NCBI GenBank assembly: GCA_029260135.1
Contig: JAJDDV010000109.1
Coordinates: forward strand, 1 to 64,000
DNA: 64,000 bases
Direction of reading: 5' to 3'
Source of the DNA: Phycisphaerae bacterium
Lineage (GTDB): Bacteria; Planctomycetota; Phycisphaerae; UBA1845
The notes below the pieces were generated by a model. That model saw only the letters and a list, made by a program, of their open reading frames with translations, was not told the origin of the DNA and did no database searches. Made by a program: the position numbers and the translations under genes. Below, piece after piece: positions 8,142 to 17,398 of the stretch. Position 1 is the first letter of the stretch. Every line of letters begins with the position of its first letter.

Positions 8142-11100
8142 ATGTTCTGTGGACTTATGTTGCGCCGTTCAGTTCTTCCCGTGATTCTCATCGCATCCAT
8201 GACGCTCGGGCAGACCCCGTCCGTTTCGCAGGATGGTCGGCGATCGCCGGAAGCGGGCTCCGCCGGGTCGAAGGCTCCTTCTATTCCGGATGGGTTCATG
8301 CTTATCGAGGGGGATATTCTCGTTCCCGTCGATTTTTTCAAACGTTCCCCCGACAAAGTAGCGTACACACCGGATCTCTGGCCCGGTGGCGTCGTTCCGT
8401 ATGAGTTTGATGCCAATGTGACTGCCGCCAATCGCACGGCCATGGAAGCGGCGATGGTGAATTGGGAGGACGTAGCGGCCGTGGACTTTCGCCCCCGGGC
8501 GGGCGATGCCAACTTTGTCCACATTCAGGACGATGCTGGAAACCGGTCTCATGTAGGGATGAGAACCGGTCGTCAGGACATCTGGATCGCCAGCTGGAAT
8601 AGCGAGTTTACGATGGTTCACGAACTCGGGCACACTCTCGGATTGTGGCATGAGCAGTCGAGATGGGATCGCGACAGCTACGTACGGATCGTGGCGGGAA
8701 ACATCTGCCAGACTTGTTGTGCCGGGGGGGCGTGCGATCACAACTTCGATATAGACATATCCGGCGGGCACGGTCCGTACGATTTCGAGTCCCTCATGCA
8801 CTATGGACAATGTGACTTCTCCGTATGTTCAAGCTGTCCGAATGATACGGGTTGTGCCGAGAGCGGCAGGACTATTGTCGTGCTTCCGCCCAACGAGAGC
8901 TGGCAGAGCCAGATCGGGCAGGGAGACCACCTCAGCGCCGGCGACCGTGCCATCATGGTCTTTCTGTACGGCTGTCCCGACTGCCCGTGGGGGCCTACGT
9001 GTCCTGACTGCGACGGAAACGCCTTTGGCGACGATTGCGAAATGGCGAACTGCCGGGATGATCCTGCGTGCGATGACTGCAACGGCAATGGCGTTATGGA
9101 TGCATGCGATGTTTCCGCTTGCACGGGCGATCCAAGTTGCGGCGACTGCAACTTCAACGGTATTCCCGACGGGTGTGACATACGTGTTCCGCAGCAGGTT
9201 GCGAAGCTGACCGCCCACGACGGCGCGGGCTATGACTTCTTTGGTCATTCCGTCGCCATCGACGGCAACTCGGCGTTGGTGGGTGCGTACGGCGTGAATG
9301 AAGACACCACGGCTGACAGCGGAGCGGCGTACATGTTCTCGCGCTATGGCGGCGTTTGGAGCGAGATCGGAGTCGTGGGTCGCACGACGGTGGAAGCCGG
9401 CGATGCCTTTGGCTGGTCTGTGTCGCTTGATGGCGGTCGAGGGGCCGTTGGTGCTCATCTGGATGACATTTTCGGGGGTACCGTCGACCGAGGCGCCGCG
9501 TTTCCTTTCGATCTTCCGGGTAACTTGTGGGTCAATCCGTTCACGGCGCAGCTTCGCTCTGGCGTGGGTGGTGCCGCGGGCGACAACTTCGGATCGTCCG
9601 TAGCACTCCAGGGTAACACGGCTGTGGTTGGTTCGTGGAAGGACGATATTCTAGGCGAGACGGAAGCTGGTTCGGCGTATGTGTTTCGCACAACCACTGG
9701 TTCGTGGATTCAACAATTCAAGCTGACCGCGTCCGACGCGGGTGCGTACGATCGGTTCGGTGTTTCCGTGGCTGTGTGGGGTGACACGGCGATCGTCGGG
9801 TCCTACCGCGACGGTCACACGAATCGATGGAACGCGGGTTCGGCGTACGTCTTCACGCGTAGCGGAACCATCTGGACGCAGCAGGCCAAGCTGATCGCGT
9901 CCAGCCCTTTCGACGAGGAATTGTTCGGCCAATCGGTGGCGTTGTACGGCGACACAGCGTTTGTCGGCGCTCCGGGCGAATACTATCCAGGAGGGGGTGT
10001 GGGTCCCGGATCGGTGTATGTCTTCACGCGTACCGGAACCACCTGGACGCAGCAGGCCAGGCTGACGGCGTCCGACGGGGAAGTAGGCGACGGATTCGGG
10101 TATGCCGTGGCGGTGCAGGGCGTTACGGCGCTGATTGGGGCTCCTTACGATGACCTTACCGTAGGCGCGGAGGAGGGATCTGCATACGTCTTCGTCCGCT
10201 CCGGGGCCTTTTGGCGGGAGAAGGCGAAGTTGACGGCCTCGGACGCGAAGGCATCGGCCAGGTTCGGTTGTTCTGCGTCGTTGGATGACGGCACGGGCAT
10301 CGTGGGTGCCGAGCGGGATGATGTTGCGGGGATGACCGCTGTTGGTGCGGCCTACGTCTTCACGCTTCCGACATCTGCGGACTGCAACAACACGGGTGTA
10401 CCCGACGAGTGTGAGTATGATTGTACCGGCAACGGTATCGTGGATGACTGCGAGATCGCGGATTGCGTCGGGGACCCGGCATGCGGCGACTGCAACGGCA
10501 ACACACTTACGGATGAGTGCGACATTGCCTTATGCGGTCACTCGAGTCCGGCATGTGAGGACTGCAATTCGAACGGCGTACCGGATGGTTGCGACCTCAG
10601 TTCTTGCTCCGGTGATCCGGCGTGCGCCGACTGCCAAGGAAACGCCATTCCGGACGAATGCGACATCGCGAGTTGTGCGGGCGATCCGGCGTGCGGCGAC
10701 TGTAACCTTAACGGGAGCCCCGACGGCTGTGACTTGACGACATGCGGTGGAGATCCTGCATGTTCGGACTGCAACGGCAACAGCCTTCCGGATGCCTGTG
10801 ACATCGCCGGGTGCTCGGGTGATCCGTCGTGCGGCGACTGCAACGTCAACGGCATCCCCGACGGTTGCGAACTGTTGAGCTGTGCGGGAGATCCCGCGTG
10901 CGCTGACTGCAATGGCAACAGTGTTCCCGACGCCTGTGACATCGCCGGTTGTGCGGGGGATCCGGCATGTGGTGACTGCAACGTCAACGGGATTCCCGAT
11001 GGTTGCGAGTTGGCGGGTTGCGCAGGTGATCCGTTGTGCAGCGACTGCAACGGCAACAGTGTTCCCGACGCTTGCGACATCGCCGGGTGCGCGGGTGACG

Positions 11101-14100
11101 TGGCATGCGCCGACTGCGACGGCAACAGCGTTCCGGATGCGTGCGACGTTTCCGCTTGCGCGGGCGATCCTAGGTGTTCGGACTGCGATCTCAACGGCGT
11201 TCCGGATTCCTGTGATATCGTCGCCTGTGTCGGCGATCCGGCCTGCGCCGACTGTGACGGCAACAGCGTTCCGGATGCATGCGATCTGGTCACGTGCGTC
11301 GGCGATCCGGCGTGCGGCGACTGTCAAGGCAACGGCGTGCAGGACGCGTGCGACATTGCCTCGTGCGCCGGTGATCCGTCCTGTGCTGATTGTCAGGGCA
11401 ACGGCGTACCGGACGGTTGCGATTTGGCTCCGAGCAGCCTCGCCAGGCTGGGTCTCGCAGGCGTGGCGTATCCGGAGTTCTTCGAGTCCTTGGCGGCGGT
11501 ACCGTCGATTGATGAATGGGTGCAGGCATTGTCGCTTCGGTCATCCTTCGACTGCAACGTCAACTCCATACCGGATGAGTGTGACATCTCTTCGGGTCAG
11601 AGTCAGGACCACGACGGCAACGGCATTCCTGACGATTGCGAGGTGTTCAGGTTCTACGTGAACATTGCTTTCTCAGCGGTAGGTGCCAAGCGTTCGAGCT
11701 TGTACGGCATGGGCTGGGACAATCCGTTCTGGACGCTTCAGGAGGCGCTGGATGTGGCCGTCGGCGTGGGTGAGGCTGAGATTTGGGTGGCGGCCGGCAC
11801 GTATACGCCTGATTACAACGCCGGCAGCGATTCTGGGATGTCGTTTGCGCTCAGGAACAAGGTGGCGCTTTATGGCGGTTTCATCGGCGTTGAAACCGAA
11901 CGATCTCAGCGTGATCCCGTAGTCAACGAAACGGCTCTCAGTGGTGATCTCAACGGTGATGATGGAATCGGAATCGTCACCGACAACTCGATCCATGTGA
12001 TTACGGCGCATAGCGTCGACTCCACGGCTGTTCTCGACGGATTCACGGTATCGGGTGGGAACGCGATCGCGACTTGGTTCCCCGCGAATTCGGGCGGTGG
12101 GTTGTACAGCGACGGCGGGAGTCCGACCATCAGGAACTGTACTTTCACCGGGAACACGGCCGGCGTGCGGGGTGGTGCGATGTACACCGTCAACGGTGCA
12201 CCAACGATCGACGGTTGTACGTTCACGGGCAACAGCTCGGGTTGGGGTGGGGCCATGAGGAACACCAACAGTGCTTCGACGATCCTGGATTGTGTTTTCT
12301 CCGGCAACTCGGCGGTTACGAGCGGCGCAGCGGCGTATAGCAGCGACGGTGGCGTAACGTTCACGGGTTGTACATTCGACGGAAACGACGCCGGCTGGGG
12401 AAGTGCCTTGTACAACGACGGTGGACTACCGATCATTGAGGATTGCACTTTTACGGCCAACACGGCCGTCAACAGCGGCGCCGCCGTCTACAACAGCTCC
12501 AGTGATGCGTCGCTCGTGCTATGCACATTCCAGGGGAACAGCGCGAACTGGGGTGGGGCCATCTACAATGATACGTCTGCTCCGAACGTCAGCGATTGCG
12601 GCTTTGACAACAACCAGGCGACGTACGGCGGGGCGCTGGTCAACGACAGCATTGTCGCCAGCTCCATTTCGCGCACGGCGTGGCGCGATTCACTGAAGCC
12701 CGTCGGCGGCAACTTTGAAGCGAGGGCGATCCCGGATGCAGATCCGTTTTCGATTCCGCAGCGACATCGGGCGTCCAGGCAGGTCGGCCAGGTCTATCAG
12801 AGATGCACATTCACAAACAACACGGCGCTGTATGGTGGTGCCGTCATGACGCTCGGCGGAACCGATGGCTACGTGAACTGCCGGTTCGACAACAATGTGG
12901 CCGAGGGAGACGGGGGCGCCATGAACTACCAGGCGGCGGCGAGCGGATCGTTCACCAACTGCGAGTTCTTCAACAACCGTGCCAATGGTGATCCGGCGGT
13001 GGCGGGTGGCGGTTCGCCTTTCGGCGGCGGTGCGGTTGCACTTTTTGTTGAGTGCAACGTGTCGCTGACGAACTGCGCCCTGGTGAATAATCAAGCCGGC
13101 GGTCTCGATCCGACGGATGGCGGGGGTGGGCTCATCGTTTATGGCAGTACGGCCACGGTGATCAACAGCGTGTTGTGGAATAACTCGGATGTTGGTGGTA
13201 CCGACGAATCGGCGCAGGTCTATCTGTTGGAACTTGGGGCTGCGTCGGTGGACTACTCCTGTGTTCAGGGCGGATGGTCAGGGGGTGGAGCGGGCAACCT
13301 CAGTTCCGACCCGGGCTTGTCGGATGTCGTTGCGGGCGACGTGCACCTTGCACGAGGGTCACTCTGCATCGATGCCGGCGACAACACGGCCGCGGAACTG
13401 TCCGGGGTTACTGTCGATCTCGACGGCAACCTGCGATACGTCGACGATCCGGCCACGCCCGATACGGGTGTCGGTGCGCCGCCGGTGGTTGATCTGGGTC
13501 CGTATGAGTTTTTCGACATCTGTCCGATTCCGGCTGCGCCCGAGGTTGAGCGGTTAGCGCTTCCGGACACTCCGGCGAGCATCAAGAACCGGTTTCTCGC
13601 GATCCTTCCGGGCAATGCGGGGTTGAGCGCGGCGGTTCGTGTCGTTTTGACGGATCTTCCCAGCCCCTTCGAGGGTTTGATCGGCGAGGTGATGTGGGTC
13701 GAGATTCCGGCGGTGTACTGCGAGAACTCCGGTCAGGATGTTCCAGGTAGCGGTGAGTGTAGTGTCGCGCCCGGTTCGTTGGGGCCGACTTACTTCGGTG
13801 CGACACTGGGATGCACCCCGGCGTATGCCGACTGGAGCGTGTTTGACACCGTTCACATCTTCGATGAGCTGGTCATTCCGGGTGCGTCTTACACGATCCA
13901 GATCGTCGCTGAGATTTGTGACACGACTGTGGAGGCCAACTTCTCTGGTCCACTCAACGTGGATACGAACTCGTGGGGTGACTCGGTCGGCGCGTTTGAC
14001 GCGGGGTTCGCGATGTGGGGCCCGGCGGACGGTGTCGTCAATGTGACGACAGATGTCGTGGCGCAACTCGACAAGTTTTCCAATCTTCCGTCGGCGCCGG

Positions 14101-14246
14101 CCAAGGTTAGCGTGGACATCGATCCGTCGTTGCCGAATCATGTCATCAACATCACGGATGTCACGCGAACGCTTGATGCTTTCCGGGGTGCGTCTTACCC
14201 GTTCCAACCGGGGCCGGCGCCGTGCAGGTTCGCGAAGCGGTTTTAA
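8142..14246 (+). CDS. Giant secreted astacin-family metalloprotease with FG-GAP, Asp/Cys repeats and beta-helix
   Basis: This 2034-residue protein starts at the ATG at 8142, giving a signal peptide around MLRRSVLPVILIASMTLG. An astacin (M12A) domain at about 65-270 has the zinc site HELGHTLGLWHEQSRWDRD and Met-turn SLMHYG; prodomain-like sequence precedes it. FG-GAP propeller repeats follow at about 350-745. Some twenty DCNGNxVPDxCD-x-CAGDPxC repeats span about 745-1097. A right-handed beta-helix region with GGxLYxxGGxPTIxxCTFxGN repeats covers about 1170-1790. The C-terminal ~220-residue module is shared with the protein at 637-6378. It is likely a secreted or surface protease; the substrate is unknown. 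Confidence 0.9.
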   Translation: MFCGLMLRRSVLPVILIASMTLGQTPSVSQDGRRSPEAGSAGSKAPSIPDGFMLIEGDILVPVDFFKRSPDKVAYTPDLWPGGVVPYEFDANVTAANRTAMEAAMVNWEDVAAVDFRPRAGDANFVHIQDDAGNRSHVGMRTGRQDIWIASWNSEFTMVHELGHTLGLWHEQSRWDRDSYVRIVAGNICQTCCAGGACDHNFDIDISGGHGPYDFESLMHYGQCDFSVCSSCPNDTGCAESGRTIVVLPPNESWQSQIGQGDHLSAGDRAIMVFLYGCPDCPWGPTCPDCDGNAFGDDCEMANCRDDPACDDCNGNGVMDACDVSACTGDPSCGDCNFNGIPDGCDIRVPQQVAKLTAHDGAGYDFFGHSVAIDGNSALVGAYGVNEDTTADSGAAYMFSRYGGVWSEIGVVGRTTVEAGDAFGWSVSLDGGRGAVGAHLDDIFGGTVDRGAAFPFDLPGNLWVNPFTAQLRSGVGGAAGDNFGSSVALQGNTAVVGSWKDDILGETEAGSAYVFRTTTGSWIQQFKLTASDAGAYDRFGVSVAVWGDTAIVGSYRDGHTNRWNAGSAYVFTRSGTIWTQQAKLIASSPFDEELFGQSVALYGDTAFVGAPGEYYPGGGVGPGSVYVFTRTGTTWTQQARLTASDGEVGDGFGYAVAVQGVTALIGAPYDDLTVGAEEGSAYVFVRSGAFWREKAKLTASDAKASARFGCSASLDDGTGIVGAERDDVAGMTAVGAAYVFTLPTSADCNNTGVPDECEYDCTGNGIVDDCEIADCVGDPACGDCNGNTLTDECDIALCGHSSPACEDCNSNGVPDGCDLSSCSGDPACADCQGNAIPDECDIASCAGDPACGDCNLNGSPDGCDLTTCGGDPACSDCNGNSLPDACDIAGCSGDPSCGDCNVNGIPDGCELLSCAGDPACADCNGNSVPDACDIAGCAGDPACGDCNVNGIPDGCELAGCAGDPLCSDCNGNSVPDACDIAGCAGDVACADCDGNSVPDACDVSACAGDPRCSDCDLNGVPDSCDIVACVGDPACADCDGNSVPDACDLVTCVGDPACGDCQGNGVQDACDIASCAGDPSCADCQGNGVPDGCDLAPSSLARLGLAGVAYPEFFESLAAVPSIDEWVQALSLRSSFDCNVNSIPDECDISSGQSQDHDGNGIPDDCEVFRFYVNIAFSAVGAKRSSLYGMGWDNPFWTLQEALDVAVGVGEAEIWVAAGTYTPDYNAGSDSGMSFALRNKVALYGGFIGVETERSQRDPVVNETALSGDLNGDDGIGIVTDNSIHVITAHSVDSTAVLDGFTVSGGNAIATWFPANSGGGLYSDGGSPTIRNCTFTGNTAGVRGGAMYTVNGAPTIDGCTFTGNSSGWGGAMRNTNSASTILDCVFSGNSAVTSGAAAYSSDGGVTFTGCTFDGNDAGWGSALYNDGGLPIIEDCTFTANTAVNSGAAVYNSSSDASLVLCTFQGNSANWGGAIYNDTSAPNVSDCGFDNNQATYGGALVNDSIVASSISRTAWRDSLKPVGGNFEARAIPDADPFSIPQRHRASRQVGQVYQRCTFTNNTALYGGAVMTLGGTDGYVNCRFDNNVAEGDGGAMNYQAAASGSFTNCEFFNNRANGDPAVAGGGSPFGGGAVALFVECNVSLTNCALVNNQAGGLDPTDGGGGLIVYGSTATVINSVLWNNSDVGGTDESAQVYLLELGAASVDYSCVQGGWSGGGAGNLSSDPGLSDVVAGDVHLARGSLCIDAGDNTAAELSGVTVDLDGNLRYVDDPATPDTGVGAPPVVDLGPYEFFDICPIPAAPEVERLALPDTPASIKNRFLAILPGNAGLSAAVRVVLTDLPSPFEGLIGEVMWVEIPAVYCENSGQDVPGSGECSVAPGSLGPTYFGATLGCTPAYADWSVFDTVHIFDELVIPGASYTIQIVAEICDTTVEANFSGPLNVDTNSWGDSVGAFDAGFAMWGPADGVVNVTTDVVAQLDKFSNLPSAPAKVSVDIDPSLPNHVINITDVTRTLDAFRGASYPFQPGPAPCRFAKRF

Positions 14247-14289
14247 TGCTTGGGAGCAGGCGCATCAAGTTGTTCCCTACGGTTGGTGA

Positions 14290-14388
14290 CTATGTGGCGG
14301 CCGTCGGACGGTGTTGTCAACAGGACGACGGATGTCGTTGCGCAACTCGACAAGTTTTCGAGCCTTCCCACGGCACCGGCGGTTGTCC
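14290..14388 (+). repeat. Duplicated fragment of the 3' end of the astacin-family gene
   Basis: This segment is clearly similar to 14010-14106 (the dockerin-like end around DGVVNVTTDVVAQLDKFS), lying about 281 bp downstream in the same orientation. It has accumulated mismatches and one reading-frame disruption, so it is a relic and not a second gene. Confidence 0.75.
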
Positions 14389-14565
14389 AAGCCGGTCGTG
14401 TTCCCGTCGATTATAGCCATGTTGGCGTTGTTCTGGTCAAACGGATCATCCACGTCCCAGACCCGAAAATGGACGGGAACGTTCGCCATCGGCGGATCGA
14501 GCGTGGCAGGGACCGCTACTACAGACTGTAGTAACACCTCCGGCAGGTTGACAATTCCCTTCGCC
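14389..14565 (-). pseudogene. Second relic of the 842-residue protein gene
   Basis: On the minus strand this encodes EAKGIVNLPEVLL, then ATLDPPMANVPVHFRVWDVD, then NNANMAIIDGNTTGLDNR. The core matches the 842-residue protein (17399-19927) and the relic at 288-490. It abuts the duplicated 3' fragment at 14290-14388, forming a mosaic of two unrelated gene fragments in opposite orientations. No start or stop context remains. Confidence 0.75.
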
Positions 14566-15753
14566 TCAGCGGTCGCGCTCGCGTTCTTGCTTGGCCGACT
14601 TGCTACGCTCGAGTTTCGCCCTGTATCCGTTCACGTCAGACTCCAGGCGATCCGCGAGTTCACTTGCGTTTGACACATCGATGCGGCGAATCTTGACCGC
14701 GCATCCGTGAACCTTGTCCCATTGTTCGCTCAGCCCATACAGACGACCAAGCTGAAAATACGCCGCCGTACGCGGCCAAAGGTCTTGTCCTGCTGCCGTC
14801 GTGAGGTATCGCAACGCCGTCTCACGTGCCTTCGCCGCACGATCGTACACGGCCTGCAACTCCTCAGTGAGATTCTCTTGCGTCCACCGTTCAAGCTGCC
14901 CGTGGCTTGCCACGCGTTCGAAAGTCTCAATGTGGACCAGTCCCACGTATCGCGCCAGGTATCCTGCGTATGCCGTATCCGGGAACCGTTTGAGCAAGTC
15001 CGTGAGCGTCTCAACCAAGGCCGCTTGCTTACGATTGTATGCGTCGCCTTCCGGATCGATCCGTAGTGGTTTCGTCTGTCGAATCACGCGTTTGAGAAGG
15101 TCAAAACCGAACTCATATTCTCGAATTGTCTCCCCCTCCGTCTCGATCAGGTAGTCCATGTTCACTCCGAGATAAGATATGCTCAGCGCCCGAAGTTCGG
15201 TAAAGAATGCTCTGTCCGTATCCGAGATCGGCTCAACAAATACCTTCGCTTCGTTGGACAAGACGGGGGCGAATCTTCCGTCCGGCTGGCATGCACACTG
15301 CACGGTGTATATTCCGGGCTCCGGGAACGCTACACCTGTGGGATAACCTCCACGGAGAATCAGCAATTCCCCAGTCGTGGACTCTCCAGGGGCAAGGACT
15401 ACTTCGTGCCGTGCCGGTGAAGTCTCTGAGTGTGTCAGCCACTGGTGCATGCGCACGACGATGCCGTCGGGTTGAGTCACGAGCGAGGCGGCACGGTGTG
15501 GGAGTCCATCATCGCGCACGTCGATTGTCAAAGGTAGAATATCGCGATTCGAGAGCGTAACATTGACAAGCAGGGGCTCGTACGCGCTCATGTTCTTCGC
15601 TGATGCCCGCACTAGGACCTCAATCCTGTGCTCAGGGGGCGGAAGACTGTCAGATTGCGCACGCCAGGGATTCACGGTTCCTGGCTGACCTTGCGCAATG
15701 GTCACAATAATCGTAACGTAGACAACAGGTAGACACCTCGCCAAGTTCATCAT
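14566..15753 (-). CDS. Secreted Ig-like/helical-repeat protein, last gene of the protease operon
   Basis: This 395-residue protein starts at the tandem ATGs at 15753/15750 behind GGGAG, giving a signal peptide LARCLPVVYVTIIVTIAQG. Residues ~35-170 look like an immunoglobulin-like fold (MSAYEPLLVNVTLSNRD...LAPGESTTGELLILRGGYP). The remainder is alpha-helical, TPR-like (TAAYFQLGRLYGLSEQWDKV), with a strongly charged C-terminus. The architecture matches the product of 16414-17394 (YEPxxxxVxL near the start, then GxYxV, then helices), so the two are probably paralogues. It is the fourth gene of a tight minus-strand operon. The function is not known; binding or scaffolding for the neighbouring proteases is conceivable. 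Confidence 0.8.
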   Translation of the reverse strand: MMNLARCLPVVYVTIIVTIAQGQPGTVNPWRAQSDSLPPPEHRIEVLVRASAKNMSAYEPLLVNVTLSNRDILPLTIDVRDDGLPHRAASLVTQPDGIVVRMHQWLTHSETSPARHEVVLAPGESTTGELLILRGGYPTGVAFPEPGIYTVQCACQPDGRFAPVLSNEAKVFVEPISDTDRAFFTELRALSISYLGVNMDYLIETEGETIREYEFGFDLLKRVIRQTKPLRIDPEGDAYNRKQAALVETLTDLLKRFPDTAYAGYLARYVGLVHIETFERVASHGQLERWTQENLTEELQAVYDRAAKARETALRYLTTAAGQDLWPRTAAYFQLGRLYGLSEQWDKVHGCAVKIRRIDVSNASELADRLESDVNGYRAKLERSKSAKQERERDR

Positions 15754-15788
15754 CTGTCTCCCACAGATCGCTATTCTCGGACGACCCA

Positions 15789-16414
15789 TCAAGGGCCTGT
15801 GTAAGTCCGCAGTTCAAGAAGACTCTGCGAACCGAAGGAGTCCGTTTGGATATCTTCATCCATCAACTCCGTTGTATGGTCGACACCCAGCGCATGGGCG
15901 ATTTCGTGGGCCACGGTAATACGCAGCGCCGCCCCACCGAACCCGTCATCGACCGCCTCGGCAAAGATCGCGCACATTCCTGTGTATTGCGAGCCCCATT
16001 TGCCTACAGGTTTTACATCTCCGAAGACGCCGACCTTGTTTGCATTAATACCCTTTGTAGCCTCAACCTCGCCGTCAAAGTCTTCGTGGCGCTCCGCTTG
16101 AAAAGCGGAGTACACGTAGGCCGTCCAGAAGTCCGGCGTGGAAACCGCAAGGGAGCGCGACAGAAGGATCGGAATCCACGCTGCTTCGTATTCTATGTTG
16201 TCGATATTCTTGATGAACGCGATTCCGGTCAGCGAGGTATGGCTGCCCGCGACGACCGGCAGGATGGACTCCGGAGCAAACCGTTGTTCGCTCTTCGGTG
16301 CGCCCGCCTGCAGACGGAGGTCGCGCGTTAAGACGACGATGCCCCTGTCGTGTACTGTGCCATCGCAAGGCCCGGCACAAACGACGGCAGAATGAACCTC
16401 AGGAAGGCCCTCAT
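15789..16414 (-). CDS. Metzincin-type metalloprotease with apparent frameshift after the signal peptide
   Basis: The downstream frame encodes about 190 residues ending in a canonical metzincin zinc site, HEIAHALGVDH, with a nearby Met in ELMDED. That frame is open back to 16469 but then lacks a signal peptide and overlaps the upstream gene. In another frame, the ATG at 16414 overlaps the upstream stop (TAATG) and encodes a convincing signal peptide, MRAFLRFILPSFVPGLAMAQ, which runs to a stop at 16328. Joining the two needs one indel near 16331-16400. This is a pseudogene, a sequencing error or programmed slippage; the intact zinc site argues for recent damage or error. It is likely an exported peptidase. 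Confidence 0.7.
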
Positions 16415-17394
16415 TATCGTTCCGATTCTTGATCTGTTGCTCTCTTGAGTTGGTCGAGTTCCTTGGCAAGGCGCCTGCCCTGCCACGCCCACTGCCCTGC
16501 TGGATTGACTTGCTCCAATTGCGCTAGCGCGACGCGCGCTTCCGCGTACTTTCCGCATGCTGATCGAGCTACACTCAGTTGAAACAGCGCTTCCGTTCGG
16601 AGTGCATGGTCCGGAGCCAGTTCCCCCAAGCCTGCGGCGAGATCGTCGGCGATCGGCTCCCACCGCCGTTGATCATGCACGCGAACCGTTGTCTTCGTGA
16701 TGCTCTTGGCCCGCTCAAGCGACAACGCAACAACAGCAAGTCTCCCGAGATAGGTATCCGAATACTGTTGCGCTACAACACCGAAAGCCTCTATTGTCGA
16801 AGCCGCCCCTTCGTGCGCCAGAAGAAACCTGATGCCGTCGGGATACGTTGGTATGACAACGTCAGCAGCGAGTTGCTCGCGCCGATTCAGCGAAGATACG
16901 GCAATCCGAATCGGGTCTGATCTCAGCGAGTTTCCCCTGTCGGTCAGCACAAGGAAGTACTCGCCGGGCTCCAGGGGCGTTCCTGATTCACGTGGGGTCT
17001 CCGAAGTGCTTGAGACCGCGAAGATCCCAATGGCCCTGCACCTGAAAACACCGTCGTGAGCCCCATTTTGGGTTTCCCATTCAGGAGACATCAAGGCACT
17101 CGCGACAATCGTATTGGATCCGTCACGTAAGGTTGCGTAGAAGCGTCGGCGCGTAGCGGCAATCGGTACGCCCCGCTCGTCCGTCCGCTGACGTTCACTC
17201 AACGACAATTCGGCTTCCAGGGACACTGAGAGTGAAAAGGGCTCGTACACGCGGATTGATGCCTGGTCAAGGGCAATATGTAGCGACTCCCCATTCGTGT
17301 CCGATGCTCCCGCGCCGAGGAGAAACAGAACCACCAGTGTACTGGCGTAAGGCTGTCCACCTACTATCATGATGCGTGCTATCATTGTATACAT
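16414..17394 (-). CDS. Secreted Ig-like/helical-repeat protein
   Basis: This 326-residue protein starts at the ATG at 17394, 4 nt after the stop of the upstream gene. A signal peptide around PYASTLVVLFLLGAGASDTN is visible. Residues ~35-170 form a beta-rich Ig-like region (VYEPFSLSVSLEAELSLSE; later LEPGEYFLVLTDRG); the rest is helical, TPR-like (ALFQLSVARSACGKYAEARV), with a charged tail ending QESER. It is paralogous in layout to the product of 14566-15753. Its TAA overlaps the ATG of the metzincin gene, implying coupled translation. Function unknown. Confidence 0.8.
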   Translation of the reverse strand: MYTMIARIMIVGGQPYASTLVVLFLLGAGASDTNGESLHIALDQASIRVYEPFSLSVSLEAELSLSERQRTDERGVPIAATRRRFYATLRDGSNTIVASALMSPEWETQNGAHDGVFRCRAIGIFAVSSTSETPRESGTPLEPGEYFLVLTDRGNSLRSDPIRIAVSSLNRREQLAADVVIPTYPDGIRFLLAHEGAASTIEAFGVVAQQYSDTYLGRLAVVALSLERAKSITKTTVRVHDQRRWEPIADDLAAGLGELAPDHALRTEALFQLSVARSACGKYAEARVALAQLEQVNPAGQWAWQGRRLAKELDQLKRATDQESER

Positions 17395-17398
17395 GACA

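Noticed and set aside
10530..11327. Minus-strand open frames opposite the DCNGN repeats
   Set aside because: They are periodic only because the sense strand encodes ~22-residue repeats; there is no independent start or family.
10378..11430. Possible CRISPR-like array in the repeat region
   Set aside because: The regular spacing comes from protein repeats in a continuous frame with degenerate bases, not from identical repeats with unique spacers.
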